This document shows positions 16,518 through 25,281 of a stretch of 29,051 nt of DNA, piece by piece (within the stretch, counting starts at the first letter, position 1; every line of letters begins with the position of its first letter). The notes under the pieces are model-generated. The model worked only from the letters and a program-made list of their open reading frames with translations. It did no database searches and had not been told where the DNA came from. Source of the stretch: an uncultured bacterium (lineage in GTDB: Bacteria; Bacteroidota; Bacteroidia; Chitinophagales; CAIOSU01); NCBI GenBank assembly GCA_903861055.1, contig CAIOSU010000422.1, positions 1-29,051 of the forward strand. The letters are read 5' to 3'. Position numbers and translations under genes: made by a program.

Positions 16518-17893
16518 TACAAAGGATTGTGATTTTTGAGCCAAGAAGAAAAACGCTCAGCAAATAAAATGGCTCCTTTTTGATTCCAGTGCAAATCGTA
16601 TTGATAGTAGTATTGTTCAGCGTCCTCTTGAGGCATGCCGTTGAAGCAGCTAAACCCATTAAAATATGGGATATTGAAAGATTGGGCAAGCACTTGCATT
16701 TCAGCATGAGTGCGGTTAGCCCATGTCGTATCTCTTACACCCGATACATCTGGTATGCCCGCTAGTATTACTTCTTTACCGGTTTGCTGGCAATGCACAA
16801 CAATTTGTTCAAGCAGGTTTATGTATAGGTACTTTTGTTTTAAATCAGCCAAACTTGTCACTTTCTGATTTTCCGGAAACCGATTGGCAACTTTTAGCTT
16901 ATGGGCTTCAAAATCATGTTCCAGCTTAAAATAGGTCCCCAATTGCTTAAAAATAAGAATGGAAGTGTGCAAGAAATACAAATCAAGCGGTTGAAGTGCG
17001 AGTTTTCTGTTACAATTCGGTTGGTAAGTACAGATAACCTCATCCATTTCATTGTCAGGTACCAAGGTATAACCCTTGGTCATTTGCTGTAACTGGCGGT
17101 AAAAATAATCTGGTGGTGGCATGGTATCATACTGACCTATTAAGGTAGCCTCGTTGGCAGAATGCATAATCATAAGCTTCCTATCCAAGTCTGAGATGCC
17201 AAACCGCTCATTGCTTGTTGCTATAATAAGCCCATCAAACTCGTACTTCAATATTTCATTGAAATAGATTCGGTACCAATTGTTAATGCCGATTCCCTCT
17301 AGAGCGAAATTGTATAGCTCTATAGAGTCCAACATACCCGTTGCCAAATCGGGCCAGGCGTTTGCAACATTAAACCCTGCTGAAAAAGAGTCGCCCAATA
17401 CAGCATATCTTTTTACTCCTGCACTTTTCTGAGGCATATAATCAGTGGTGCTAAACCAACCTTGATTATTGATATGCGATATGTGATCATACTCTAGCGC
17501 CCCGTTGCTGCACTTTACATTCCTAAAACTACCTGGAATGCCTCTATAGCCAATAATACTATCGAACTGTGCCCAAGGTTCGGTATTTGCTTCAAACCTG
17601 TCATCTAGAAACTGGGCATCGGTGCGCACTACGTTTAAGGTAAACAGCACGTAAACCACCACTTCGGCAAAAAGATAAAAAACGTGTACCATGACTATGT
17701 AAAAATATCGCTTCCTTGCCGTTGCACTTCCCGACCTAAAAAACCATACTTGGGCTATGGCCGAAACAAGCGCCAAACCCATAACTAGCCTAGATAATAT
17801 AGAAACCGGCATTAAAAAAAACACGTAAACCCAAATCAAAACCGAAAAGACAAGGTTGATGACAAACGCCCATGGATTGATTCTATTGGTCAA
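16517..17893 (-). CDS. Polytopic SGNH/GDSL hydrolase-like protein (copy 2)
   Basis: A 458-residue protein with three N-terminal membrane helices (~10-30, 35-52, 63-85) and a C-terminal SGNH-type domain outside the membrane. Block I is VLGDSFSAGF (S169 candidate), and YDLHWNQKGA (D433, H435) is the same end motif as in the next gene. Only a TTG (17893) is available near the N-terminus; the next methionine (residue 28) is inside the first helix, so a TTG start one base after the upstream stop is the best choice. It probably modifies acyl substituents of a glycan at the periplasmic face. Substrate and direction are unknown. Confidence 0.77.
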   Translation of the reverse strand: MTNRINPWAFVINLVFSVLIWVYVFFLMPVSILSRLVMGLALVSAIAQVWFFRSGSATARKRYFYIVMVHVFYLFAEVVVYVLFTLNVVRTDAQFLDDRFEANTEPWAQFDSIIGYRGIPGSFRNVKCSNGALEYDHISHINNQGWFSTTDYMPQKSAGVKRYAVLGDSFSAGFNVANAWPDLATGMLDSIELYNFALEGIGINNWYRIYFNEILKYEFDGLIIATSNERFGISDLDRKLMIMHSANEATLIGQYDTMPPPDYFYRQLQQMTKGYTLVPDNEMDEVICTYQPNCNRKLALQPLDLYFLHTSILIFKQLGTYFKLEHDFEAHKLKVANRFPENQKVTSLADLKQKYLYINLLEQIVVHCQQTGKEVILAGIPDVSGVRDTTWANRTHAEMQVLAQSFNIPYFNGFSCFNGMPQEDAEQYYYQYDLHWNQKGAILFAERFSSWLKNHNPL

Positions 17894-17894
17894 C

Positions 17895-18623
17895 TTATTT
17901 CTTTTTAAAAAAACGGTAATAAAATAAGTTGTAGATAAACTCTACTACCGTGTCGTAACCTACTAATGTTTTTCTGCGTTCGTTTTCGTAAAATATGGTA
18001 GAGAGCTCGCCTATGCTAAGTTTATTGTTCAAGGCCTCAATCATTATCTCCGCATCGGTAAACCAGTCGCTCGAAACGAGGTTAAACTTTTCATAACACT
18101 CCCTTGTCATTACTTTGGGCTTGGAGTTGATATCGTGCAAGGGGTAGCCCGGCATGTACAACACTTTAAAAAGCACATTGTAAACTGATGATAAGGCAGT
18201 TCGGTAATAACCATCGTGGCGCTGAGCACGGTATGTTTTTACCAAATCGTAATTTCCGGCATGTAGCATACGGTATACTTTCACCACATCGCTAATAGGC
18301 ATTTGCCCATCACCATCAATTACTGCTATGTGCTTGCCCCTAGCACTTTCAAGTCCAGAACGCATATCCCAACCCATACGGCCCTTCTTTTCTTTCGACA
18401 CCACCCTAAACCTTGGCTTATTTTCAGCCATTTGGGTTACTATAGTTGGGGTATTGTCAGTGCTTCCCGAGTCGTAATTGGCCACCAAAATCAGTTCGTA
18501 ATCAATTTGGTCGTCTTCCAGCTCTTTTTCAAGCTGTGCCACAAAATCTTTAATGTAATAACCTGCTCGGTAGCAAAGCACTACTACCGACAATTCGGGT
18601 ACAGATGTAACGGATTGTGGCAT
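17895..18623 (-). CDS. GT2 glycosyltransferase, second polyprenyl-phosphate type
   Basis: A 242-residue GT-A enzyme. SVVVLCYRAGYYIKDFV starts the fold, DSGSTDNT (51-58) and DGDGQMP (103-109, metal-binding aspartates) follow, and KEKKGRMGWDMRSGL resembles the DPM1 loop. A hydrophobic C-terminal stretch (YDTVVEFIYNLFYYRFFKKK) could hold the protein to the membrane. It probably makes a polyprenyl-phosphate sugar for the membrane protein encoded upstream. I use ATG 18623, which shares one base with the SDR stop (TGATG), rather than the TTG just before it. Confidence 0.86.
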   Translation of the reverse strand: MPQSVTSVPELSVVVLCYRAGYYIKDFVAQLEKELEDDQIDYELILVANYDSGSTDNTPTIVTQMAENKPRFRVVSKEKKGRMGWDMRSGLESARGKHIAVIDGDGQMPISDVVKVYRMLHAGNYDLVKTYRAQRHDGYYRTALSSVYNVLFKVLYMPGYPLHDINSKPKVMTRECYEKFNLVSSDWFTDAEIMIEALNNKLSIGELSTIFYENERRKTLVGYDTVVEFIYNLFYYRFFKKK

Positions 18624-19348
18624 CAACGGCGGGCTTTGTTCATCAAGGCGGTGTACATGCTATTGGGAAGGTAGCGCAAAATTTGGTAAATAACACTGCT
18701 ACTAAATGGATAAATATGGGTAACTCCCGTTTTTTTGGGCAAATGCCTTAAAAATCGGGCCGCCTGAGTGGGTTCAATGGCCATAAGGCTCTTTTTACGC
18801 TTCGCATATCGGTTAATGGCAGTATTTACGGGCCCCAGATATACTACCTTGGTTTCGATACCGCCGTTGCCATTTGCTTGGATAAAAAAATCAGCCAACG
18901 CTCTTTTCGCAGCAGCATAGGATGGATTTAGTGGATCAGGCAACAACGCAAATATGGATGATATAGCCACAAAACAATCTGGTGAATAAGGCCTATGCAC
19001 CAACAAGTCGTATAGTTTTACGGGCGCGGTATAGTTACAATCCAGCATCATTTGCCGATGCTGCTGTGTACTGAAAGTTTCGTCATCAGTGCTATAAACC
19101 CCTGCTACTAAAAATACCTTCTTCGGAAAAAAGCCCGCCTCATCAAGTGCCGAAACTATTGTTTCCAAGCCTTTATCGCTCACCAAATCAACAGCTATGT
19201 AATTAAACTTATCGCCCAGCTCATCTTTCAACGATTGCAAAGTATCTCCTGAGCGAGCTATACCCCACACTTCGTGCCCCGCATGTACCAGTTCGCGAAC
19301 CAGTGCCATACCAATGCCTTTAGATGCCCCGGTAACTAATGCTTTCAA
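18623..19348 (-). CDS. Short-chain dehydrogenase/reductase
   Basis: A 241-residue classical SDR. The cofactor motif is TGASKGIG (residues 6-13), and the catalytic residues are S130 or S131, Y144 and K148 in SYAAAK. The substrate loop and C-terminus (YPFSSSVIYQILRYLPNSMY) are not diagnostic. It lies 52 bases after the GT-C-like gene and overlaps the GT2 start by one base, so it is likely part of sugar or lipid-linked sugar chemistry in this block. SDRs that invert a sugar on polyprenyl phosphate are one known precedent for such a neighbourhood, but nothing in the sequence proves that here. Confidence 0.87.
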   Translation of the reverse strand: MKALVTGASKGIGMALVRELVHAGHEVWGIARSGDTLQSLKDELGDKFNYIAVDLVSDKGLETIVSALDEAGFFPKKVFLVAGVYSTDDETFSTQQHRQMMLDCNYTAPVKLYDLLVHRPYSPDCFVAISSIFALLPDPLNPSYAAAKRALADFFIQANGNGGIETKVVYLGPVNTAINRYAKRKKSLMAIEPTQAARFLRHLPKKTGVTHIYPFSSSVIYQILRYLPNSMYTALMNKARR

Positions 19349-19400
19349 TATAGGTGGGTTACACTGTTCAACAATAGATATTAAAAATAAGGCTTCGTGT

Positions 19401-21089
19401 TCAATTTCGGGCTATAACCTTAAATATCTGATAGCTACCGGTACTATCTATGCGCTCAAGGTAGTCGCATTCTTTCAACATGTCCAATGCTGGAATTTCG
19501 CCTGGCAACTCCAAACCTGTATGGTATACAATGTAGTTAACCCCATTAGCAAGCACAACTTCGCGCAAAGCCTCAGCATCTGGCAGTTTCTCGGTCAACT
19601 TTGCATTAGCCAAACGCTGTGGCGGAAAGAAAGCAACTGCACCATTGAGGCTATGTTGCTTATGCTTGCTCTGCCAGTACATGTATATATACTCGCGAGA
19701 AAATTGATTGAACGGTTTGCCCAAATCATCGTTGTCAAAATTAAGTGACGAAGGCAGCTCTAGCACTACAGCTAGGCTATCGCTGCTTACAACTTCTGGG
19801 TACAGGTTGCCATCAACAATAAACTGGCTCGATTCGTATTTCTCGAACGGGAACGGGATATTTTCGAGTATAAACATCCCTCCAGCCAATAACAAAACTA
19901 TGAGCGCAGGCATCCTGGTTCGGGCAGCAATGGCTATGATACCAAAGCCCGCAAACAGCCCCAGCATAAGGCTAGTAATAAAAAACATCCGCGCTGAGTG
20001 ACGTATAAAGGCCCCCAAATCGGTTACTTGATATAGCCAGCCCATAGGCATGGTGATCAATTGCCCATTAATGGTAATGGATGGACCCAAGGCAATAACA
20101 AACGAAACTAAGGCTATAATACCCACCTCCCAGCGGAATGATGGGCGAGCCAGTATGCCTACGAGGGCTAAGAGATAAAAAGCAAACCCTAGTGATGCCG
20201 ACCTGAGGTTATAGATAAATATCTGTGGCAAATCGTGTTGAATGCCATATAACAGGTTATTGGGCAGCACACGGTAAAGGTCGTTTACATTTAGGCTCAA
20301 GGCCTCAAGAGCACTCATGTCGCCACGCGAAGGATTGTAAAAATCGTTCAATTCGGGGTTAGGCAAATACATGACCATATATGGCAAAGCCAACAATACA
20401 TAAACTGGTAAGGCCAGTAACACTTTTACCCAACCATTAGCGAAAAACACCTCGCGGTAATGCACCAACCCAATAATCAGCAGCACAAACGACTGGAAGA
20501 TAAAAGTATAGGTACCAAAATATATCTGGAAACCGCCCACAACCATTGCCAAAATGAGGTTAATACTGTTGCGATGCACTAAATACTCCCTAAAATGATA
20601 GACACAGACAATGGCTGGAAAGTAGGTGAGGGTGTTCTGATTCTCAATATTGCCAAACGCAAAGCTACTTGCGGCGAAAGCCAATGCTGTAAATATTGCC
20701 GGCACTAGCTGCTTTAAGTATTGGCGGGCCAATACAAAAGCAGCAGTGGCATTTAGGGTAAATATGCTTACCAAAAAGCCATAATACGCCCATAAATCAT
20801 CGAACCGAAGCAACTTAAAAAGCAAAAAGAAGGCAGCAGAAGCAAAGGAAGGCTCTAAATACGCATATGGGGCACCTGCAGGATAAAGGCAGTGACCTAA
20901 CACCTCACCAGTAAAAAAGCTTCCAATATGATTACCATAATCGTTGAATAGCGCAAGGTAAAGCCAAGTATCAACATAGCCCGGCAGTGAACCTGCTAGT
21001 GGAAACTGCACAAACAGCAAACCAAAAAATAGCAAGAATAAGCAAAACACCTTGAGTGTAACGGAAGACGGTTTGAAAGCTGCTACCAT
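19401..21089 (-). CDS. Multi-pass membrane protein, GT-C glycosyltransferase-like (paralogue B)
   Basis: A 562-residue protein, the same length as the protein at 11994-13682 and clearly related. Shared points are the first helix followed by an acidic loop (GYVDTW, D40), LYPAGAPYAYLEP, ALGPSITINGQLITMPMGW, HSARMFF, VVLELPS and FSREYIYMYWQSKH (463-476). About ten or more helices precede a soluble C-terminal part of ~140 residues. The topology fits a polyprenyl-phosphate-dependent transferase in the inner membrane. It heads the block with an SDR, a GT2 and two SGNH genes. A TATATTTG promoter-like site lies upstream. Confidence 0.75.
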   Translation of the reverse strand: MVAAFKPSSVTLKVFCLFLLFFGLLFVQFPLAGSLPGYVDTWLYLALFNDYGNHIGSFFTGEVLGHCLYPAGAPYAYLEPSFASAAFFLLFKLLRFDDLWAYYGFLVSIFTLNATAAFVLARQYLKQLVPAIFTALAFAASSFAFGNIENQNTLTYFPAIVCVYHFREYLVHRNSINLILAMVVGGFQIYFGTYTFIFQSFVLLIIGLVHYREVFFANGWVKVLLALPVYVLLALPYMVMYLPNPELNDFYNPSRGDMSALEALSLNVNDLYRVLPNNLLYGIQHDLPQIFIYNLRSASLGFAFYLLALVGILARPSFRWEVGIIALVSFVIALGPSITINGQLITMPMGWLYQVTDLGAFIRHSARMFFITSLMLGLFAGFGIIAIAARTRMPALIVLLLAGGMFILENIPFPFEKYESSQFIVDGNLYPEVVSSDSLAVVLELPSSLNFDNDDLGKPFNQFSREYIYMYWQSKHKQHSLNGAVAFFPPQRLANAKLTEKLPDAEALREVVLANGVNYIVYHTGLELPGEIPALDMLKECDYLERIDSTGSYQIFKVIARN

Positions 21090-21114
21090 AGTTGCTTGGG
21101 CACGAGTACTTCAA

Positions 21115-21122
21115 CAAATATA
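21115..21122 (-). promoter_or_regulatory. Candidate -7 promoter element for the 15405-21089 block
   Basis: TATATTTG on the minus strand fits TAnnTTTG exactly, about 25 bases before the ATG at 21089. TTTG triplets upstream are at 14 and about 24 bases rather than 19, so the -33 part is weak. Confidence 0.4.
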
Positions 21123-21187
21123 AAAACCCGATTTGCCAAAGATAACCAAAATACAAAGCTAACCGCCCAATTGCTTATTTTCACGAA

Positions 21188-23023
21188 ATGCAAGCGAGAA
21201 ACCCAGCAACGCAACTCAACCAAAACGGCACAGGCCAACTACCTGCGTTGTTGGTAATGGTGATGCTATTGTTGGCTGCAATTAAGCTTGGCCTTCAGAT
21301 TTGGGGAGCCAATAAAGGTTTTGACATTTGGGATGAAGGGCTATACATCCTCATGCTCAATTTTTACGACCAATACCCAACCGAGCCACACAACTATTAT
21401 AGCTATGTAATGGTCCTGCTTTTACCCTTAAAGGAATATGGGTTGCTGCCGCTTAGGCTATTGGCGATAGGTACTGAAACCACGGGCATCTTATTTTTTA
21501 CATACAGCCTGCATCGCTTTTGGTATACAAGGCCAGGTATGCCCTTTCGCCTTTCCATCTCGGTCATTCCATTTATGTTGTTTGCCTTTTTAGGTGCGGC
21601 ATTTTTATCGGTTTACCCAAGGGCCTTCTCCTACAATGATTTTAGCTACTTCACTACCTTAGTTGTGAGTGGTTCATTGATGTGGTTTTTCAAAGACGGT
21701 ACATCATTATCTAATACCAAAAAAGTTGCGGGCCTGTTGCTGTTGTTTTTTATTGGAGCTTTTATAGGCGCACAGCTTGTGGTTAAATTTAGTACTTGCT
21801 TTTTGCTGGCGGTTTGGGTATTGCTTTTCGCTACCATACTGGCAAGGCAACCAAAAGGGTATATTGCTGCAATGTTAGCAGCCACGGTTGCAGGCTTTGC
21901 TACTTTCATAGCATTGTTGTTCGGTAGCTACCAAAATTTTAACGCATGGCTGCACAACCTCAACGAAGGAGTTGCGCTCCTGCGCAAACTGGCATACGAG
22001 CCTTATTACATCATCGTGAAGGGCTACCTATACGTTGATTTGGTTTTGAACGGCGTCTACTTTGTTGCCCCATTAGTGCTGGCCTATTTTGTCTTCAAGA
22101 GCTTAAACAAGAGGAACATAGGAAGCAAAACCATGCAGCACCTAATGGCTTATGCAGCAGGCACAGTTACTTGGCTGGTTTGCTCATTAACCATTCCGCA
22201 AGGTTTTTTAGGCGAATTCCATTATCGGTTTATTGCCCTGCATATATTCACGCTACTGTATTGGGGCATACCTGTGCTTAAGCACCTTTGGCAGCAGAAG
22301 CAATGGCAGTGGCTGCTGCTTTTGGGTTTGCTCATAGCCCTTCCGTTTATGTCATTATTGGGCAGCAGCAATACTGCTACCCAAACACTTACCCGCTACC
22401 TTGCCCCTTGGTTTGCTGTCATTATATTGTTTTTGGGCTATCAGTTAAAAGAAGACAAGAAGGCATTTATTGGCATGTTGCTGTTTTTAATCACTTTTTC
22501 AGGGGTAAACTATATAGTGGTGCAAGTGTATAACCCTTACGGATTGAATGCCCCACTAACGGAGCAAAATACCACGGCAAATGGTTTGGATTACTTGAAC
22601 GGCATCTCGTTTGATAAACCTACAGCCACTTTCTTTGAGGAGTTGAAAGATGCAACCGTGAAGTCTGGATACCAAAAAGGTGGCCCCATATTAGCCTTAG
22701 GCGACCTATGCGGCACTGCAACTGCCATGGGTGGCTATATACCTGAAACCTTCTGGTACTTCAGCGATGAGAATGCCATATCGCCCGGGCATTCTCGCAA
22801 TTTCAGTTGCACACACCTCAGCAATTTGCGAATAACAGAGCACTTACGCTTGCCCCTTGTTTATATCAATAGCGGCATAAACCAACAGGTAATTGATTGC
22901 TTATCGAATAGCAAGGTACCTTTCCCTGAAGCATACTATCTCGAAAGCACTATTTTCAACCCGTATGCCCAAGAAAGTTTAGCGGTATGGGTACCTATGC
23001 AATGGGAGTTGCCTAGGCAGTAG
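21188..23023 (+). CDS. Polytopic membrane protein, GT-C/ArnT-like (tandem copy 1)
   Basis: A 611-residue protein with about ten hydrophobic helices, the first at ~20-38. Directly after it comes NKGFDIWDEGLYILML with D49-E50, the acidic first-loop pair typical of GT39/GT83-like GT-C transferases. AQLVVKFST and GEFHYRF lie further on, and the last ~140 residues form a soluble domain with ILALGDLCGTATAM and WYF. These segments recur in the next gene, so the two are tandem paralogues. Predicted role: transfer of a sugar from polyprenyl phosphate to a glycan, lipid or protein acceptor at the periplasmic face. The acceptor is not predictable. It is divergent from paralogue B with 98 bases between starts. 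Confidence 0.77.
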   Translation: MQARNPATQLNQNGTGQLPALLVMVMLLLAAIKLGLQIWGANKGFDIWDEGLYILMLNFYDQYPTEPHNYYSYVMVLLLPLKEYGLLPLRLLAIGTETTGILFFTYSLHRFWYTRPGMPFRLSISVIPFMLFAFLGAAFLSVYPRAFSYNDFSYFTTLVVSGSLMWFFKDGTSLSNTKKVAGLLLLFFIGAFIGAQLVVKFSTCFLLAVWVLLFATILARQPKGYIAAMLAATVAGFATFIALLFGSYQNFNAWLHNLNEGVALLRKLAYEPYYIIVKGYLYVDLVLNGVYFVAPLVLAYFVFKSLNKRNIGSKTMQHLMAYAAGTVTWLVCSLTIPQGFLGEFHYRFIALHIFTLLYWGIPVLKHLWQQKQWQWLLLLGLLIALPFMSLLGSSNTATQTLTRYLAPWFAVIILFLGYQLKEDKKAFIGMLLFLITFSGVNYIVVQVYNPYGLNAPLTEQNTTANGLDYLNGISFDKPTATFFEELKDATVKSGYQKGGPILALGDLCGTATAMGGYIPETFWYFSDENAISPGHSRNFSCTHLSNLRITEHLRLPLVYINSGINQQVIDCLSNSKVPFPEAYYLESTIFNPYAQESLAVWVPMQWELPRQ

Positions 23024-23045
23024 CTATATTCTTTTGTTAAAAACC

Positions 23046-23053
23046 TAAATTTG
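23046..23053 (+). promoter_or_regulatory. Candidate internal -7 promoter element
   Basis: TAAATTTG fits TAnnTTTG exactly and lies 15 bases before the ATG at 23069, in the 45-base gap between the two GT-C genes. No -33 TTG at 19 bases is seen. Confidence 0.33.
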
Positions 23054-23068
23054 GTGTAACAAACCCCA

Positions 23069-24808
23069 ATGCCGAAGACCAAAACCAGCATAGCCATTAT
23101 ACTGTTGCTACTATTAGCTGCAATCAAGCTGGCAATATTGGCATGGTCGGTTGATAAAGGGTTTGAAATGACTGACGAGGGCTACTACCTGCTCTGGTTT
23201 CATAGCGCGCATTTGTACGCGCCCGATATGCACTTGAACTATTACTACCTAGTGCAATTGTTTTTTGGTTGGGTTGATTGGGATATAACCGCCATGCGCA
23301 TAGGCGGTATAGTTACCGAAGTAGGTGCAGTACTGGCCTTGGGTTGGGGCCTTAGCAAATACATTAAAGCCAAACTACCTGAACTCCATTCGCCGGCATT
23401 TGTAACTATGCTGTTAGTTGGTGGTTTTGCGGCACTATTTACAGCAGAGCACCCACGCAGCCTATCCTACGACTCGGTTACGCATTTGTTAATGGCAATG
23501 GGTGGCGGTTTGCTGTTGGCTTGGCAGTCGTTTAATGAAAAGCCCAAAAGCTGGCGATTGGTTGTATTCTTTACCCTACTGGGTATTATTTTGGCAGCAC
23601 AATTTATCGTCAAATTCTCCAGCACCATACTATTAACAGGTCTGTGGCTGGTGGTTACCCTATTGGCAAAGCAAAAAAGAGGCGCAATCACGGTAGCTGC
23701 ATTAGGCACCCTGCTAGGTATGGGGCTTTTATTCACGGGTTTATTTGGCACCCAAATAAGCCTTTCAACGTTTTTAGAGTATTATCGAATAAGCTATGAG
23801 CGCATTTCGCAACTAGGGTATTCACCTAAAGATATTGTGCTCAAAACCTACCTAGCAAAAGATACGGTTCACTTTGCGCTAAATATTGGCCCAGCTTTGT
23901 TAGTTATATTAGGGGCATTGTTTGCTTTCAAAAACCAAGAAACGAATAAACGAATAACTTGGGCTATGACATTAGGCTTGGGGGTGTTTGTAATGCAAGC
24001 CTTCTTATTCCCTACCAACTATTTCCCCCAATGGCATTACAGATTTATTGATCTGTTATTGCTGCTAATTATCAGTAGTAGTTATGTGGCTTGGCAATTT
24101 ACAACAGCTGGTAGAGCGGTGTTTATTTTGTCCCTAGTATTATTTGCCTTACCTTTTGTCTGCGCCATAGGTTCTGCCATAAATTGGGCGATGTCATTAT
24201 TCTCTTATCTACCTGCATGGATAATGCTGGTTGTGGTCCTTTGGCACTATATTGGCAAACAAACAGGTATGCGCGTTTGGGCCGAAATAGTGCAGTATAG
24301 TATCATTATAGGCAGCTTTCTTATCTTTTTACAAGTGTTTCTTTACCCCAACTATCTGCCACATGGCATGGCTGCATCTATGGCTGCACAAACGGAGCAA
24401 GCTGTTGCCTACGACCCAATAAAACTGGATGCCCCTACTGCCAAATTTGTAAACGAAACCGAACAATTACTAACATCAAATGGGTTTAAGCCAGGCAATT
24501 ATTTGCTTGCCTTATATGATTTGCCGGGTTTGGTTTACTTGCTACAAGGGTACTCGCCACAAGTGCCTTGGTACTTTGGCGAAACCACCCGTGCTACCGT
24601 AAAAGAGGCCGTAGACAATACCTGTTGGCACATAAGCGAAATAACAGAGACTAACGTGTTTGTGGTAAAACCGGTCACCGTTCACCCTGATGTATCGAAT
24701 TGTTTATCTTCAAGCAAAATCAATTTTCCGACCAACTATTTAAAGGCCGGCAACGTGTACAATACCTATTGCAAATGCGAAATGGAAGTATGGGCTCCGA
24801 AGCAGTAA
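23069..24808 (+). CDS. Polytopic membrane protein, GT-C/ArnT-like (tandem copy 2)
   Basis: A 579-residue protein with about ten helices. After the first helix (~8-27) comes DKGFEMTDEGYYLLWF with D36-E37, matching the acidic pair of the preceding gene. AQFIVKFSS, QWHYRF, LDAPTAKFVNETEQLL and a WYFGETTR segment also align with it, while overall identity looks modest, so the duplication is old or the acceptors differ. The soluble C-terminal ~130 residues contain several cysteines (NTCW, SNCLSS, YCKCE) that could form disulfides outside the cell membrane. Sugar donor and acceptor are unknown. It overlaps the next gene by 19 bases. Confidence 0.77.
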   Translation: MPKTKTSIAIILLLLLAAIKLAILAWSVDKGFEMTDEGYYLLWFHSAHLYAPDMHLNYYYLVQLFFGWVDWDITAMRIGGIVTEVGAVLALGWGLSKYIKAKLPELHSPAFVTMLLVGGFAALFTAEHPRSLSYDSVTHLLMAMGGGLLLAWQSFNEKPKSWRLVVFFTLLGIILAAQFIVKFSSTILLTGLWLVVTLLAKQKRGAITVAALGTLLGMGLLFTGLFGTQISLSTFLEYYRISYERISQLGYSPKDIVLKTYLAKDTVHFALNIGPALLVILGALFAFKNQETNKRITWAMTLGLGVFVMQAFLFPTNYFPQWHYRFIDLLLLLIISSSYVAWQFTTAGRAVFILSLVLFALPFVCAIGSAINWAMSLFSYLPAWIMLVVVLWHYIGKQTGMRVWAEIVQYSIIIGSFLIFLQVFLYPNYLPHGMAASMAAQTEQAVAYDPIKLDAPTAKFVNETEQLLTSNGFKPGNYLLALYDLPGLVYLLQGYSPQVPWYFGETTRATVKEAVDNTCWHISEITETNVFVVKPVTVHPDVSNCLSSSKINFPTNYLKAGNVYNTYCKCEMEVWAPKQ

Positions 24809-25281
24809 ACCAATATACCAAACGAGTAAGGATTGCCTTTATAGTGGTGGCTTTACTGCTGCCGTTGCAGCTATATGTGGTACTTGCCAAGGGCAACATG
24901 TATCCTTGTGTGCACCTGCCTGGCTTTCAACCGGTGTTGGACGATGAAAAGAACCTTTATTACACTGACCGGAAATTGTTTGCCGTAGACGATAACAAGG
25001 AGCGCATACCGGTGGTATACACCGAGTTATTTAATGTGCTACCAGAGTTTTTTGGCCGCCACACCATGAACCGCATTTTTGTGGGCACAGAAGGAACAGA
25101 TACAATTTCCCTCGACCTCGAAACCAAAAAAATGCTGTATTCGCGGTTGCTAGTATTGACTGGAAAAACCAAAATAAAAGCATTGGAAGTAGATACGTTT
25201 GGCTACCAGCATGATAAAAATAACCCCCAAACCGTTAGCGTAAAGCTGCAATACACCTTGTATTTGAACTTTGATGAGTAG
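24790..25281 (+). CDS. Small membrane-anchored protein paired with the HTTM gene, unknown function
   Basis: A 163-residue protein starting MGSEAVNQYTKRVRIAF, with one membrane helix at ~13-31 and a mostly polar C-terminal domain that should lie in the periplasm. I do not recognise a family. I chose ATG 24790 because it overlaps the GT-C gene by only 19 bases; an in-frame start at 24700 would overlap it by 109. The stop overlaps the start of the HTTM gene by eight bases, so the two are probably made together. HYPxxLPGF-like segments near residue 40 (PCVHLPGF) and the FDTFGYQHD tail region carry no known motif. Confidence 0.62.
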   Translation: MGSEAVNQYTKRVRIAFIVVALLLPLQLYVVLAKGNMYPCVHLPGFQPVLDDEKNLYYTDRKLFAVDDNKERIPVVYTELFNVLPEFFGRHTMNRIFVGTEGTDTISLDLETKKMLYSRLLVLTGKTKIKALEVDTFGYQHDKNNPQTVSVKLQYTLYLNFDE

